DNA from: Edaphobacter modestus
GTDB taxonomy: Bacteria; Acidobacteriota; Terriglobia; Terriglobales; Acidobacteriaceae
Reading direction: 5' to 3'
NCBI RefSeq assembly: GCF_004217555.1
Contig: NZ_SHKW01000002.1
Span: 248,001-312,000 of the forward strand
Length of the DNA stretch: 64,000 nt
The position numbers were made by a program, and so were the translations under genes. Below, one piece after another: positions 8,904 to 18,279 of this stretch. Below the pieces are notes generated by a model. It saw only the letters and a list, made by a program, of their open reading frames with translations. It was not told the origin of the DNA and searched no databases. Positions within the stretch are counted from its first letter, which is position 1. The number at the start of each line of letters is the position of its first letter.

Positions 8904-10904
8904 ATGTTGTCGGAACGGACATTCCAGCAAGGCTCAGCTATGGACGACGTAAAAAAGCCAAAAGGTGGCGCATCACCGTCGGTCAAAGTAGCACGGATGA
9001 TCACGCTCATCTCGAATGTTGACATCAAAACCCGCTTGACGTTCTGTTTTGTCTTGATCATCGCGTTGATGTCGGTGGGGACTGGCATTCTGCTTTGGCA
9101 GTCGCACGTGATGCGCACTCAAGCAAACCGTCTGAAGGAAATGGACGAGCAGTTCATGGAGGTCCAGCGCGTCCGCTCGCTTGTTCTGTCGTTCCGCAAC
9201 GAATCACAACAGGTAGTCAGGGCCCGGAATCTTGCACGCCTGCAGCAAGAAGCGCCTGCCCTGCGCAACCAACTGAACGATAGCCTAAGACAGACCCAAA
9301 CAGTGTTCCGAGGAATCGAACCGAATAACATTCTCGATCCCAGCGTCTTACCCACGCTGGAGACGATTCAAGGTGTACTGCCTTCGCAACTCGATTCGCT
9401 TACTACCCTCGCGTCAGTAGGAGATTGGGAGGCCCTGCGTCAGCGAGTAGATCAACCGCTCGATGTTCTAAGTGGCCTGAGTGCTGAACTAGTGGACGCC
9501 GCCAGCGGTGATTTACAAAACAAACGTTCGGAAGCCGCTCGCCAGATTGAGCGTGCGCAGATTCGAACGCTTTTCATCCTGACTGCCGTGGGTGTCCTTA
9601 CAATAGTCGTTGCGGCTCTTCTAGGATTCGGTATCACTCAGACCATCACTCGTCCTCTGCGATCGCTGGTTGACGCAGCCTCTGCTCTCGCAAGCGGTGA
9701 ATTTAGTCACCATGTACCTGTGCAAGGCCGAGACGAACTCGCTCATCTCTCCCGAGTCTTCAACCAGACAACAATTGAGCTTCAGCAGCTCTATGAGAAC
9801 CTCCAGCGGAGTGAACAAGAGCTTCGTAACGTCATCAACGCAATGCCGGCGATGATTTGGCGAGCAACTCCTCGAGGTGACATCGATCTGTGGAATCGCA
9901 CGATGATTGAATCGATTGGCGAGCCACGGGAGACCCCTGGAAGCCTTAATCTCATCTGCCGGGTCGATCCTGAACACGTGACATCTGTGCAAGAGCGCTG
10001 GAGCCAGTCCGTTCAATTGGGTATTCCGTACGAAGATACGTATCGAATGCTAGCCAATGACGGCAAATATCACTGGTATTTGGTGCGAGCAGAGCCGTTC
10101 CGAGATGAAAGTGAAAACATCCTTAACTGGTACGGCATGGCAGTGGACATCGATGAGCAGAAACGGGCTGAGGACCACCTTCGCGAGACACGCATCAAGC
10201 TCAGCAGAGCTTCGAGAATCGCAACTGTGGCTGAACTGTCGGCTTCGATCGCTCATGAACTCAACCAGCCACTGATGTCCGTGCTTGCAAATGCTCAAGC
10301 CGGTAAACGCTGGCTCGCACGCAATCCGCCGAATGTGATGGAAACAAACGCATCTATTGATCGAATATTGAGAGATACTCGCGGTGCTGATGAGACTATG
10401 CAGCGCATTCGAGCACTCTTCAAACGCGAGGCTTTCGAGAAGAAGGAAGCAAATATTCGAGACATAGTGGGTGAGGCTGTTCGACTGGTGCAAGAGGATC
10501 CAAACAAGCGAGAAATCCCGATTGACAGGCGCTTCGATGAATCTCTCCCCCCAGTTTCTGTGGACCCCATACAGATTCAAGAGGTATTCATCAACCTGAT
10601 TTCAAACGCGACCGAAGCAATGGAAGATACTGGAATCCCTCCCCTGGTTAAGGTCCGGGCAGCAGTAACAGACCAGAGCGAGATGCTGGTACAAGTGATC
10701 GACAACGGTCCGGGAGTCAGTGATGTGGAAAAGATTTTCGACGCGTTTGTGACTACTAAGGAAAGCGGGATGGGAATCGGACTCGCCGTGTCACGCTCAA
10801 TCGTCGAAGCCCATGGTGGCCGCATATGGGCTGAGAATAACCAAGACGGCGGTACGACGTTCAGTATAGCTTTACCTTTATCCTCCCTGAGTCACGCGTC
10901 CTGA
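8904..10904 (+). CDS. Membrane sensor histidine kinase (HAMP-PAS-HisKA-HATPase)
   Basis: This 666-residue kinase has one membrane span near residues 45-67, a periplasmic helical segment, a second span near 221-245 and a HAMP linker (TRPLRSLVDAASALASGEF) to about residue 297. A PAS domain at 302-425 starts INAMPAMIWRATPRGDID. The HisKA box SASIAHELNQPLMSV puts the phospho-accepting His at about 451. The ATPase has N-box NLISNATEAM, G1 VIDNGPGV and G2 GMGIGLAVSRSIVEAHGG. An alternative start is ATG 8940, better spaced from AAGG. No response regulator lies nearby in the window. It follows the solute-binding gene by 30 bases, suggesting ligand-linked signalling. Confidence 0.88.
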   Translation: MLSERTFQQGSAMDDVKKPKGGASPSVKVARMITLISNVDIKTRLTFCFVLIIALMSVGTGILLWQSHVMRTQANRLKEMDEQFMEVQRVRSLVLSFRNESQQVVRARNLARLQQEAPALRNQLNDSLRQTQTVFRGIEPNNILDPSVLPTLETIQGVLPSQLDSLTTLASVGDWEALRQRVDQPLDVLSGLSAELVDAASGDLQNKRSEAARQIERAQIRTLFILTAVGVLTIVVAALLGFGITQTITRPLRSLVDAASALASGEFSHHVPVQGRDELAHLSRVFNQTTIELQQLYENLQRSEQELRNVINAMPAMIWRATPRGDIDLWNRTMIESIGEPRETPGSLNLICRVDPEHVTSVQERWSQSVQLGIPYEDTYRMLANDGKYHWYLVRAEPFRDESENILNWYGMAVDIDEQKRAEDHLRETRIKLSRASRIATVAELSASIAHELNQPLMSVLANAQAGKRWLARNPPNVMETNASIDRILRDTRGADETMQRIRALFKREAFEKKEANIRDIVGEAVRLVQEDPNKREIPIDRRFDESLPPVSVDPIQIQEVFINLISNATEAMEDTGIPPLVKVRAAVTDQSEMLVQVIDNGPGVSDVEKIFDAFVTTKESGMGIGLAVSRSIVEAHGGRIWAENNQDGGTTFSIALPLSSLSHAS

Positions 10905-11344
10905 CCTCTGTGAAGTGGCGCGGCGCGCCATAGGATTTTACGGTTTGGCGGAGATGAGGCCAGCCATGCGCACTGGCAGGCGTCTGGAATAGGCGGAAGG
11001 TTCGCGAAACAGCGACGTAGCTGCTGACCTCATACTGATACAACGCTGATCCGGTTCTGGAACATTTAGCGACACTGCCGGCTTCTTGCACCATGCGCTG
11101 TCTAATACGCCTGAAAATGTATGGTCCGCCGTCTGACCGCAAGGGAAAGTTTATGGATGAAGAAAGTCTGCGTCAATGTATCCGGCCTTTAGTTGGAGAG
11201 GATCTCCTGGCCGTGATTAGATACGCGCGTGCCTGTCCTGATAAGTCCGTCGGTCGTTGAAGACCATTCTCGGGCGCAGGGTTTAGGCACGCCGTTATGA
11301 CTGTTCTTCCATCCTGACTATTCCTGTGCAGACCTCGGTGGGAA
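10905..11344. other. Gene-free interval after the sensor kinase
   Basis: No supportable gene. It separates the intact kinase from the IS110-type remnant and probably holds the lost end of that element. A response-regulator gene would be expected here and is absent. Confidence 0.4.
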
Positions 11345-12050
11345 ACTGCAAAGCGTTCGATTAGCGCCGTAGTGCTAGCTCACGCTGCTGTGCCGACGCT
11401 ATCGGTCGATACTCTTCTCCACTCGAGAACACAGCCCATGCGCTGCGTGCCCGCTTGTTGGCGGTGGAGGTGATGACGACGTTGCGAGGCGCTCTCTGCT
11501 CCAGTTCGTTTAGCCAGCCTCCGAATGGCGCATGTTCTCGTTTGATGCGTTACACAGCAGCTCGTGGCGCATGGATCAGAATCTTGCGTAGATAGACGTT
11601 CCCACGTTTGCTAATGCTGAGAAGCTTCGCCTTGCGTCCCGTCAAGTGCTGCCGTAGCACCAGGCCAAGCCACGCAGCAAAGTCTCGTCCCTTGCGAAAG
11701 GCAGCTCCGTTGCCGAAGCCGCGACGATGGCGGTGGTCACGATCGGGCCAGTCCCAGGCATCTGACGGATGCGGGTGCATCCTGCATCTGTGGCAGAGAT
11801 CCGTTCCAGTTCAAGGCTGAGCACTTCAATCTGTTCTTCCACCATCGTCCACTCACGCCAGAGAAGATCGATGAGGTTCCGCACCTGCGGGGTCAGATCA
11901 GCATCTGTGTTCTCAAGGATCTCGGGCATCGCAGCCCGGAGCCTCGATGGTGTCTTCGCGAACACCATGCCTCGCCCAAGAAGGAAGGCACGCAGTTGGT
12001 TGATGACGCGGTGCGTCTGGAGATTAAACGGTCTCGCACGCGATGGATGG
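11345..12050 (-). pseudogene. IS110/IS1111-type transposase remnant, C-terminal two thirds
   Basis: On the minus strand, from 12050 down, the translation reads AIHRVRDRLISRRTAVINQL, then IRQMPGTGPIVTTAIVAA, AFRKGRDFAAWLGLVLRQH, KLLSISKRGNVYLRKILIH and APRNVVITSTANKRARSAWA. These are the transposase_20 (helix-hairpin-helix) and C-terminal segments of IS110-family enzymes. A frameshift lies near 11710 (two frames overlap at GNGAAFRKG) and an in-frame TAA follows APRAAV at about 11550. The N-terminal nuclease is missing. It sits directly against a truncated kinase gene, so its insertion and decay probably removed the rest of that gene. Confidence 0.8.
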
Positions 12051-12074
12051 CCTGCAGATCCAGCTGATCACCCG

Positions 12075-12417
12075 TCTTTATCCATTATCCAGCAAGTTCA
12101 TTAATCTGATCGTGAATGCTATCGAGGCCTTGGAAGGACGACAAGTGGCTCCGCTGGTAACACTCCGAGCGGCTGTTACAGATTCAGACAGGATGCTAGT
12201 CCAAGTGATCGATAACGGGCCGGGAGTCGACGATCCGGAACGAATCTTTGACGCCTTTATGACGACAAAAGAGAAAGGCATGGGTATAGGTTTGGCCGTG
12301 TCACGCTCGATTGTTGAGTGCCACGGGGGTCGGCTTTGGGCGGAGAATAACAAAGCTGGCGGCGCAACCTTCAACGTAGCTTTACCACTGTCTCATGCGA
12401 GCCTCACGACGGATTAG
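12075..12417 (+). pseudogene. Sensor histidine kinase C-terminal fragment (paralogue of the kinase at 8904)
   Basis: About 110 residues of a HATPase_c domain remain: KFINLIVNAIEALEG (N-box), VIDNGPGVDDPERIFDAFMTTKEKGMGIGLAVSRSIVECHGG. It is closely similar to the last 110 residues of the upstream kinase but differs at many codons, so it is an old paralogue and not a recent duplication. The HisKA, PAS and membrane parts are gone. Homology starts right where the IS110-type remnant ends near 12050-12075. Confidence 0.8.
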
Positions 12418-12493
12418 ATCCAGGAGTACGCATGAATCAGATCTGCTAGCAGGCTACTGAAAAACGGTGTTGCAGTAATCCCTGCAATTCTTA

Positions 12494-12570
12494 GTAACCT
12501 TCGATTGGCGAGAAGCCGATACCAACGGAAAGCGGGTTCGCCGCAAAGTAGTTCTAGGGACGGTGCAGGT
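12494..12570 (+). pseudogene. Short phage-integrase N-terminal remnant
   Basis: The plus-strand translation reads VTFDWREADTNGKRVRRKV then VLGTVQ. This matches the N-terminal AP2-like/arm-binding segment of many tyrosine integrases ('w.Rwre.d..GkR.rr...iGtv'). Only about 25 codons remain, with no start or catalytic part. It runs antisense to the frame of the neighbouring membrane protein and probably marks a recombination junction. Confidence 0.4.
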
Positions 12571-12584
12571 TCGACCTAGAGTCT

Positions 12585-12888
12585 GGATATGGGTGCTGCG
12601 GAGTGCGATAGATCGTGCCTTCCCAGATTCTGTGCAAGTCTGTTGCGTGCGGGTCTGCTTGACCCAAGATCGGATGCTGAATGCGTATACACAGATGCAA
12701 ATCAGATTTGCTGGAATAAAGCCAAACTGAGACGTGCGAAAGCCGATTACGCAAACGATCATGCTGTTGACAATTGATATCAGAAGCCCCGTCCACGATT
12801 TCCGAGCGACGAGGGCAGTCGCCAACATGGTGAGAAAGCAAGAGAGATAGTCCAAATGAAACATAGCGACTTCGACCTCAGGTGGCAT
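12585..12888 (-). CDS. Small membrane protein, C-terminus probably truncated
   Basis: The frame starts at 12888. Its first 75 residues form two or three hydrophobic helices: FHLDYLSCFLTMLATALVA, WTGLLISIVNSMIVCVIGF and FIPANLICICVYAFSIRSW. This is a plausible small inner-membrane protein. The frame stays open to 12454, but residues after about 80 lose protein character and run antisense over the integrase remnant, so the original end was probably replaced. I do not recognise the family. Confidence 0.5.
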
Positions 12889-12978
12889 TCATATGAATCG
12901 CACCGATTGTTTACTCAATTGCCATTGCGAATCTCTCTTCTCGTCTTGCGGCGGGCTCAGTAATCAGCCCCGCAAATC

Positions 12979-13152
12979 TCACGAATCGTGGTGTGAGCCT
13001 TCCAGTGCCACCGCCGTCTTGGCCAGGATCTGTTGGGGAGATAATTGGCAACGCAACATCATCTCAACCGCGAGTGTGAGGGTGGTTCGCTGTTCGAAGA
13101 CTAATATGCTCCACATGGCTTGCTGATTGATTTCAAGCTCGGGGCGTGTCAT
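12979..13152 (-). CDS. 57-residue hypothetical protein
   Basis: A strong ribosome site (AGGAGGAC, seven bases before ATG) precedes a 57-codon frame that begins MTRPELEINQQAMWSILVFE and ends ALEGSHHDS. The composition is normal for a soluble helical protein, with a Gln/Leu-rich middle part (CQLSPQQILAKTAVALEG). No family recognised. The ribosome site is the main support. Confidence 0.5.
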   Translation of the reverse strand: MTRPELEINQQAMWSILVFEQRTTLTLAVEMMLRCQLSPQQILAKTAVALEGSHHDS

Positions 13153-13939
13153 GAGTTTGTCCTCCTAGTGCATAGGTCTGGAAGGTGTAGATGAAGGGCA
13201 GCCTACCATTTGCAAAAACAAACCAATGATTCTTGGGATTACCGCCGTCGGAGTAATCATTCCAGCTCCTACCGATGGAGCGGATCCTTCACCGGTAGGG
13301 GCCGCCGGGTTATATAGCATTACGCATATCTCAGCCTTGGTAGCCATGCCAAAAGCCAGCCAAGTAAGTTCCCGCGAACGACAGTAATATCCGGCTGAGT
13401 CACGGATAAAATTTCACAGGCGCACGCGTAACAAATCGGCGCGCCTTATCCCGATGTCCTTTTGCACGTCTCGTCGCAATCCCCACGAATTGCTTCGTGA
13501 TCCTTATCGTTTAAGAGTCCGAGGATTGCTCGATCCATTTAGCCATCCAATAGCGCGATGCTAGCAATCACCACCGCGGAAAACAATTACATCTTCCTTG
13601 TAGGCGTCAGCGATTGTCTTCTTCTGTTGCATTTTCGACTTCATTTAAATCGATCTATACCTTTTCCGCACGTCATACTCCGACCTTCATGGAAAAGTTG
13701 CAGGTGTAGTTCAACGCACTATGAGCTGCATCTGCACGAATGCACCGTTTGCAATGGACATGGGTGTGCGGGTGATAGATCCCCAGGATGCCTTACAGGA
13801 ATATGTAATTTATTTCGCTTCCCAGCGTTGCTAGTATCGCCGCGTCGCTGCAGTTTTGGTCGGTGGCGCAATCGTTGCGAAGAGCATGGACATTACAAAC
13901 GACTACACACACCACAGGCAAACAAGATTTGAAAGTGCT
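13153..13939. other. Long interval without a supportable gene
   Basis: Short frames occur on both strands (for example 13165-13347 minus) but none has both a ribosome site and a protein-like translation. Nothing else recognised. Confidence 0.4.
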
Positions 13940-14190
13940 ATGGGTCAAAATAACGGAACATCGAAGCGTAGCGAAAAAGGACTTCTCACACCAGACAACT
14001 GCGTCGTGGCGCTGATCGATCACCAACCGCAAATGCTGTTCGGAACGAGATTCATTTCTCCATTGGTTTGGTACTTGACTTCGTTGCGGCAATCGAGAAG
14101 ACAGGGCGCAAGAAGATTGTGCTGGCCGGGCTATGGACGGAGACGACCGGCAGTGCGGCGCTCGTGAGAGATTGCAAAATGCTCCGCTAG
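13940..14190 (+). pseudogene. Isochorismatase-family hydrolase, internally deleted
   Basis: From ATG 13940 the first frame gives KGLLTPDNCVVALIDHQPQ MLFG, the conserved start of isochorismatase/nicotinamidase-like hydrolases with the catalytic Asp in LIDHQPQM. A different frame from about 14076 gives DFVAAIEKTGRKKIVLAGLW TE, the later conserved block, and ends at TAG 14190. The roughly 70-80 residues that normally separate the two blocks are missing, including the lysine and cysteine regions. It is a clear relic. It ends 27 bases before the porin gene. Confidence 0.75.
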
Positions 14191-14216
14191 GGTCGAAGAA
14201 ATTAGTGGTTGAAGAA

Positions 14217-15644
14217 ATGAAATCGATACGAATCGTTCGAGTTTTGGTGGCGGCGTTCTTCCTGACCGTGCTTCCCGTCTATGCCCAGTCGGATAAGGCA
14301 GCAGGTCCCCCTGTACCGGATCGCAGTTACACGCTGCTGCGTGAGGACGAGAACTGGACCTTCCTGCGCGATCGGGCTCTCCGGCAGGACTTCTGGGATC
14401 CGATCAAGTACATCCCTTTGCGAAACCCTGCGGACGACTGGTATCTCACCATCGGAGGTGAGGCTCGAGAGGTCTGGGAGCAGATCGGCAATGACAATTG
14501 GGGACAGCAGCCCTACATGAACGGGTATCTGAACGAACGATACATGCTTTCGCTTGACGCTCACTATGGAAAACATGTGCGTTCATTCGTTGAGTTAAAG
14601 AGTGGATTGAATTCATACCGGATAGGTGGCCCGCGACCCATCGACGAAAAGAAGCTCGACTTCCAGGCCGGATTTCTGGAACTTGGCACTTCCAAAGGTG
14701 CGAACTCCATCGCACTCCGTGTTGGCAGGCAGGAACTCGAGTACGGCTCCGGGCGCTTGATTGATGTGCGGGAAGGTCCGAATGTTCGGCTGAGCTTTGA
14801 CGGCTTCATGGTCAAAAGCAAGATGGACTCTTGGCAAATCGACGGATTCGCTGTTCGTCCCGACTTGGACAATCCCGGGTTCTTTGACAACGCACCGAAT
14901 CACGCCGTTGGCTTCTGGGGCGTGTACGCCACCCGGGCCTTACCACGCAAAATATCCCTGGAGGCCTACTACTTGGGCCTGGACCGCAGGCAGGCGACTT
15001 TCGAACGAGGCACGGCTCGAGAGTTGCGCCACACCTTGGGTGCGAGGATTTCGCGCCCCGTTGCAACGGAATCGTCCGGACTGGATTTTGATTACGAAGG
15101 CCTCTGGCAGTTCGGCACGTTCGGCTCCGGGAACATTCGGGCATGGACGGTTGCGTCCGAAACGGGCTATCGATTTCCGAGGGTTCGGCTAAAACCGCGG
15201 TTCAGCGTAAAGGCAGACATCTCGAGCGGAGATAATCCCAGTTCAAAAACCTTGGGGACCTTCAATCCCCTTTTTCCGAAGGGGAACTACTTCGGAGTCC
15301 TGGCCACAACGGGGCCCGGTCCGATTAACTTCATCGATGTTCATCCGCATGTCGAAACAACATTTCCGCACAACGTGACCGCATCGGTCGACTGGATTTT
15401 TCAGTGGCGGGAAAATGTCCGGGACGGAGTCTACTCGGTCCCCGGATTTCTGATCCGGCCCGCAGGCAATAGCCAAGCGCGATTTGTCGGACACAGGCCG
15501 GGCACGGAGTTGCGATGGCAGGTTGACCGACATCTCTGGTTTCAGGCTGACTATGGAATCTTCTACGCTGGCAGGTTCTTGAAGGAGACGCAACCCGGCC
15601 GCAACCTGAACTATTGGGCCCTGTGGGCCGGCTATAAGTTTTAG
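14217..15644 (+). CDS. Outer-membrane porin of the alginate-export (AlgE-like) family
   Basis: Start ATG 14217 gives MKSIRIVRVLVAAFFLTVLP VYAQS, a good Sec signal peptide, and 475 residues overall. The mature part shows LREDENWTFLRD, YLTIGGEAREVWEQ and WGQQPYMNGYLNERYMLSLD, followed by regularly spaced beta-strands (HVRSFVELKSG, ALRVGRQELEYGSGRLIDVREG) and a terminal WALWAGYKF with the aromatic last residue of outer-membrane barrels. This is the alginate_exp domain pattern, whose members form 18-stranded barrels for anionic sugars or other solutes. The actual substrate is unknown. A 97-bp piece of this gene is duplicated near 16964. Confidence 0.85.
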   Translation: MKSIRIVRVLVAAFFLTVLPVYAQSDKAAGPPVPDRSYTLLREDENWTFLRDRALRQDFWDPIKYIPLRNPADDWYLTIGGEAREVWEQIGNDNWGQQPYMNGYLNERYMLSLDAHYGKHVRSFVELKSGLNSYRIGGPRPIDEKKLDFQAGFLELGTSKGANSIALRVGRQELEYGSGRLIDVREGPNVRLSFDGFMVKSKMDSWQIDGFAVRPDLDNPGFFDNAPNHAVGFWGVYATRALPRKISLEAYYLGLDRRQATFERGTARELRHTLGARISRPVATESSGLDFDYEGLWQFGTFGSGNIRAWTVASETGYRFPRVRLKPRFSVKADISSGDNPSSKTLGTFNPLFPKGNYFGVLATTGPGPINFIDVHPHVETTFPHNVTASVDWIFQWRENVRDGVYSVPGFLIRPAGNSQARFVGHRPGTELRWQVDRHLWFQADYGIFYAGRFLKETQPGRNLNYWALWAGYKF

Positions 15645-15729
15645 GGACGCATGAGATGCAGCGTCTCGGCGCGAGGTTTTTTGTAAATAAAAGAAGTGAT
15701 CACATCATTGCGGCTACAAGTGAGGAATT

Positions 15730-16317
15730 ATGAATCGTAATCCTATACCGTCCAGGTGGACACCCATGACTTCCTTTCAAGTTGGGCATGGATTAGCTTT
15801 CCTAACGGTCCTGCTCTCATTAAGCGCAGCATCGATAGGCCAGAATCAGAGCGAAGTACAGAGTCCGGTCCCAGGGACGGCTATCCATGTCACGCAAGTC
15901 CTGGGGTTTGAAGGTGCGAAGCATAACGCCACCGGAGAGTTGAAAATCCAGGGTGGCGTCATGCAATTTCAGCACGATGCAAGTACAGCCGCACAGGTGA
16001 GCATAAGCTCCATTCAAGACATCTTTGTCGAGGAAGGAGACAAGCAGGTAGGCGGCACGGCTATGACGCTGGGCAAAACTGCAGCTCCATATGGTGGCGG
16101 GCGGGTGGTGAGTCTCTTCGCACATAAGAAATACGACTTCCTCACAGTTGAATATCTTGATAACAGCGGTGGTTTTCACGGTGCCATATTCCTATTGGAA
16201 AAAGGGCAAGGAGAAACTTTCAAGAAGGCCCTGGTAGCCAACGGCGCGCACATCACGTCGCCTATAGAGCGAACCCCTACCCAAAGCACTCTCGAGGTCA
16301 AGAATGAAAACAAATAA
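15730..16317 (+). CDS. Secreted hypothetical protein
   Basis: The protein has 195 residues. Residues 16-37 (HGLAFLTVLLSLSAASIGQ) form a signal peptide; a second ATG (MTSFQV) could be the true start. The mature domain is rich in beta-strand and glycine, with GELKIQGGVMQF, SISSIQDIFVEEGDKQVGG and KKYDFLTVEYLDNSGGFHG AIF. I do not recognise a named family, though the pattern is that of a small beta-sandwich found in secreted acidobacterial proteins. Its last codons overlap the next gene by 14 bases, so the two are co-translated. Confidence 0.6.
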   Translation: MNRNPIPSRWTPMTSFQVGHGLAFLTVLLSLSAASIGQNQSEVQSPVPGTAIHVTQVLGFEGAKHNATGELKIQGGVMQFQHDASTAAQVSISSIQDIFVEEGDKQVGGTAMTLGKTAAPYGGGRVVSLFAHKKYDFLTVEYLDNSGGFHGAIFLLEKGQGETFKKALVANGAHITSPIERTPTQSTLEVKNENK

Positions 16318-16948
16318 AAAAACTGCCCTTGCCGTAACTAAGACCACGCTGGGCCTGCCCGGCTTCCACCGGCCAAACAAGCACTGGGGACCACTTGCGG
16401 CGGTTATCCTACTGCTCGGTGCGTTGCAGCTTCAGGTATTCGTCCCAACTGTGCTTGCGGAATCCTCCACAGATGGAAAAAGCGGAGGCGCCCGACCATG
16501 GAGCGTGCAGGTAGATAGAGTCGACCCCGGAGACGTCGGCCTTGATCCGTCCTTCGGAGCCGCCATCTACGAGAATCTTCTCGAAGAGCTAACCAAAACG
16601 GAGCAGTTCAAACAGGTGTTCCGTAGCGGAGATCGTAATGCGAACGATGTTCCCGGCCTGCTCATTCTGAAGACAACGGTTCAAAAATATACGCCGGGCA
16701 GCGAGACTCGGCGGGCCGTCACTACTGTGAGTGGGGCGACCAAGTTGAACGTTCGCGTTCAGTTGGCCACACGAGAGGGCCAAGTAGTCCAGGAGCATAT
16801 TGTCGATGGCAATGTCCGGTTCATTGGTGGCAACCTGCGAGCAACCCACAATTTGGCACACAATGTGGTAGCTACTTTGAAAAAGTCATCCCTACCGGAG
16901 CAGGCCGCCGTTCTCCCCGAAAAGGAGACCGGAAATATGTCTAGGTAA
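16304..16948 (+). CDS. DUF4410-like secreted protein
   Basis: This 214-residue protein has an N-terminal hydrophobic segment at about residues 28-48 (LAAVILLLGALQLQVFVPTV) ending in an LAES-type cleavage site. The mature part fits DUF4410: ENLLEELTKTEQFKQVFRSG, LLILKTTVQKYTPGSETRRA, LNVRVQLATREGQVVQEHI and a late NLAHNVVATLKK helix. Such proteins are periplasmic or lipid-anchored and have no known role. It overlaps the preceding secreted protein gene, and the porin lies upstream, so a shared envelope role is possible. Confidence 0.65.
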   Translation: MKTNKKTALAVTKTTLGLPGFHRPNKHWGPLAAVILLLGALQLQVFVPTVLAESSTDGKSGGARPWSVQVDRVDPGDVGLDPSFGAAIYENLLEELTKTEQFKQVFRSGDRNANDVPGLLILKTTVQKYTPGSETRRAVTTVSGATKLNVRVQLATREGQVVQEHIVDGNVRFIGGNLRATHNLAHNVVATLKKSSLPEQAAVLPEKETGNMSR

Positions 16949-16963
16949 CCATTGCGTACCGGC

Positions 16964-17060
16964 CACAACGGGACCCGGTCCGATTAACTTCATCGATGTT
17001 CATCCGCATGTGGAAACAACATTTCCGCACGACGTGACCGCATCGATCGACTGGATTTGG
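16964..17060 (+). repeat. Duplicated 97-bp fragment of the porin gene
   Basis: From GGCCACAACGGGACCCGGTC onward this stretch repeats 15302-15402 of the porin gene (encoding GPGPINFIDVHPHVETTFPH) with only a few substitutions. It has no start and no barrel continuation. It suggests that a second porin copy once lay here, or that a recombination duplicated this segment. Confidence 0.85.
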
Positions 17061-17196
17061 AGGGATTCAAGTAATAGGAGCCACGATGGCAGTTAATGAG
17101 CAGGCACACTTCGATGATCTCCTTCTCAATGGGTCGCTACCGCAAAGTTAACTCCGGTTCGTAGCGGATTCTCCGGCCGCTCGCTCTCTTGTCTCG

Positions 17197-18165
17197 TTAC
17201 ACCTCGGCTGCGTCAATGAACAAAGCGTTTTGGGCATGATTGGATGCGACCGATGGAGAGCGCCGGCCTGTCCGGACGATGCGTATCGCCTTGCGAACAG
17301 CTGGGAGCTCGAGATGAAGGCGTTCAATTACCCAGGGTGCGAACTTTATGAACTGTTTTGCCGGCAGGACCTTCTGTGCGATGAGTCGGCGCACAACCAT
17401 ACTGCTGACTTGGAGTGCATCAGCGGCTTGTTGCATGGTGATCCAGAGGCGCTGCTCCGGTGGGGGACATACCGGGAACCCTTTGGTGTGACGAACATGC
17501 TGCACACGTTTTTCGTTCCAGGTATTGCCGTTACCGGTGCGATAGCCCATCCGGTTCAGGATTGAGACGATTGAGCTGTCTTCACAGACCAGTGCGAGTT
17601 CACGGATCAGCTCCGTTACCTCCTCCGAGTTGATGTGGTTGTGGTAGCCAGTCTTGTTCTTGCGTACCGTGAGTTCAGTGTGGGAGCCACCAGCCCAGTG
17701 GAGCTTTAGGTGAACAGAAGGAGGATCGTCCGCGGTGTCGACGACGATCTCCTTCAAGACCGTGCGGAGGATACGCTTTTTGAGCGTGACCGGTGAGCGA
17801 GGATGATCCCAGAGACGTTCGAGATCCTCGCCCAGGGCAAGCAGATGTTCGCGCTGACCGGGTGTGAGCAGCGGAACTGCGGCACTGACGTCCTCAAGTC
17901 GTCTCTCCATCTCCACCACATGGGAAAGCGAGTTGTTCCACCGCTTCTCAAGCTCGGCGGCGACGAGACGGTTCTCGGGTTCAGTCGCCTGATACTGCCG
18001 TTCGAAACGGTCGGCTTCGTAGCGTGCCTTCTGGAGTGCCAGTTCAAGCACGCGTCGTTTTTCATCGGTCTGGTTTTGGCTATGATCGAGAGCATCGAAT
18101 GTTGCCTGGACTCCGAGTGGCTGCAGCGCTTCGAGGACCTCGACGGCGAAGGCACCCACACCGAT
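17197..18165 (-). pseudogene. Large serine recombinase, C-terminal part only
   Basis: About 320 residues match the C-terminal half of large serine recombinases: a long coiled coil (residues 45-95, KARYEADRFERQYQATEPEN), then LKKRILRTVLKEIVVDTADD, a beta-strand segment HLKLHWAGGSHTELTVRK and a late helix-turn-helix (MQQAADALQVSSMVVRRLI). The N-terminal resolvase catalytic domain with its serine, and the zinc-ribbon start, are missing. The frame abuts the tail of an unrelated Lys/Ala-rich gene at about 18165, so the gene was cut by a rearrangement and cannot act as a recombinase. Confidence 0.75.
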
Positions 18166-18226
18166 CAAGGCCACTCAAAAGAACGCAGCGAAGAAGAAGA
18201 CGGCTAAGAAACAAGTTGCAGCCTAA
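18166..18226 (+). pseudogene. 3' tail of a Lys/Ala-rich (histone H1-like) gene
   Basis: The plus strand encodes IKATQKNAAKKKTAKKQVAA followed by TAA at 18224. This looks like the C-terminal tail of a nucleoid-type KAAK-repeat protein. Its 5' part was replaced by the truncated recombinase gene, which meets it at about 18165. Confidence 0.5.
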
Positions 18227-18279
18227 CCCGCAGCGGGAGTAGCTCACCGGCTCCCGCACTTTTCCAAAAGGAGGAGATC

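Noticed and set aside
17086..17151. 21-codon peptide with AGGAG (MAVNEQAHFDDLL)
   Set aside because: It could be a truncated gene start, but it is too short to distinguish from chance beside the recombinase fragment.
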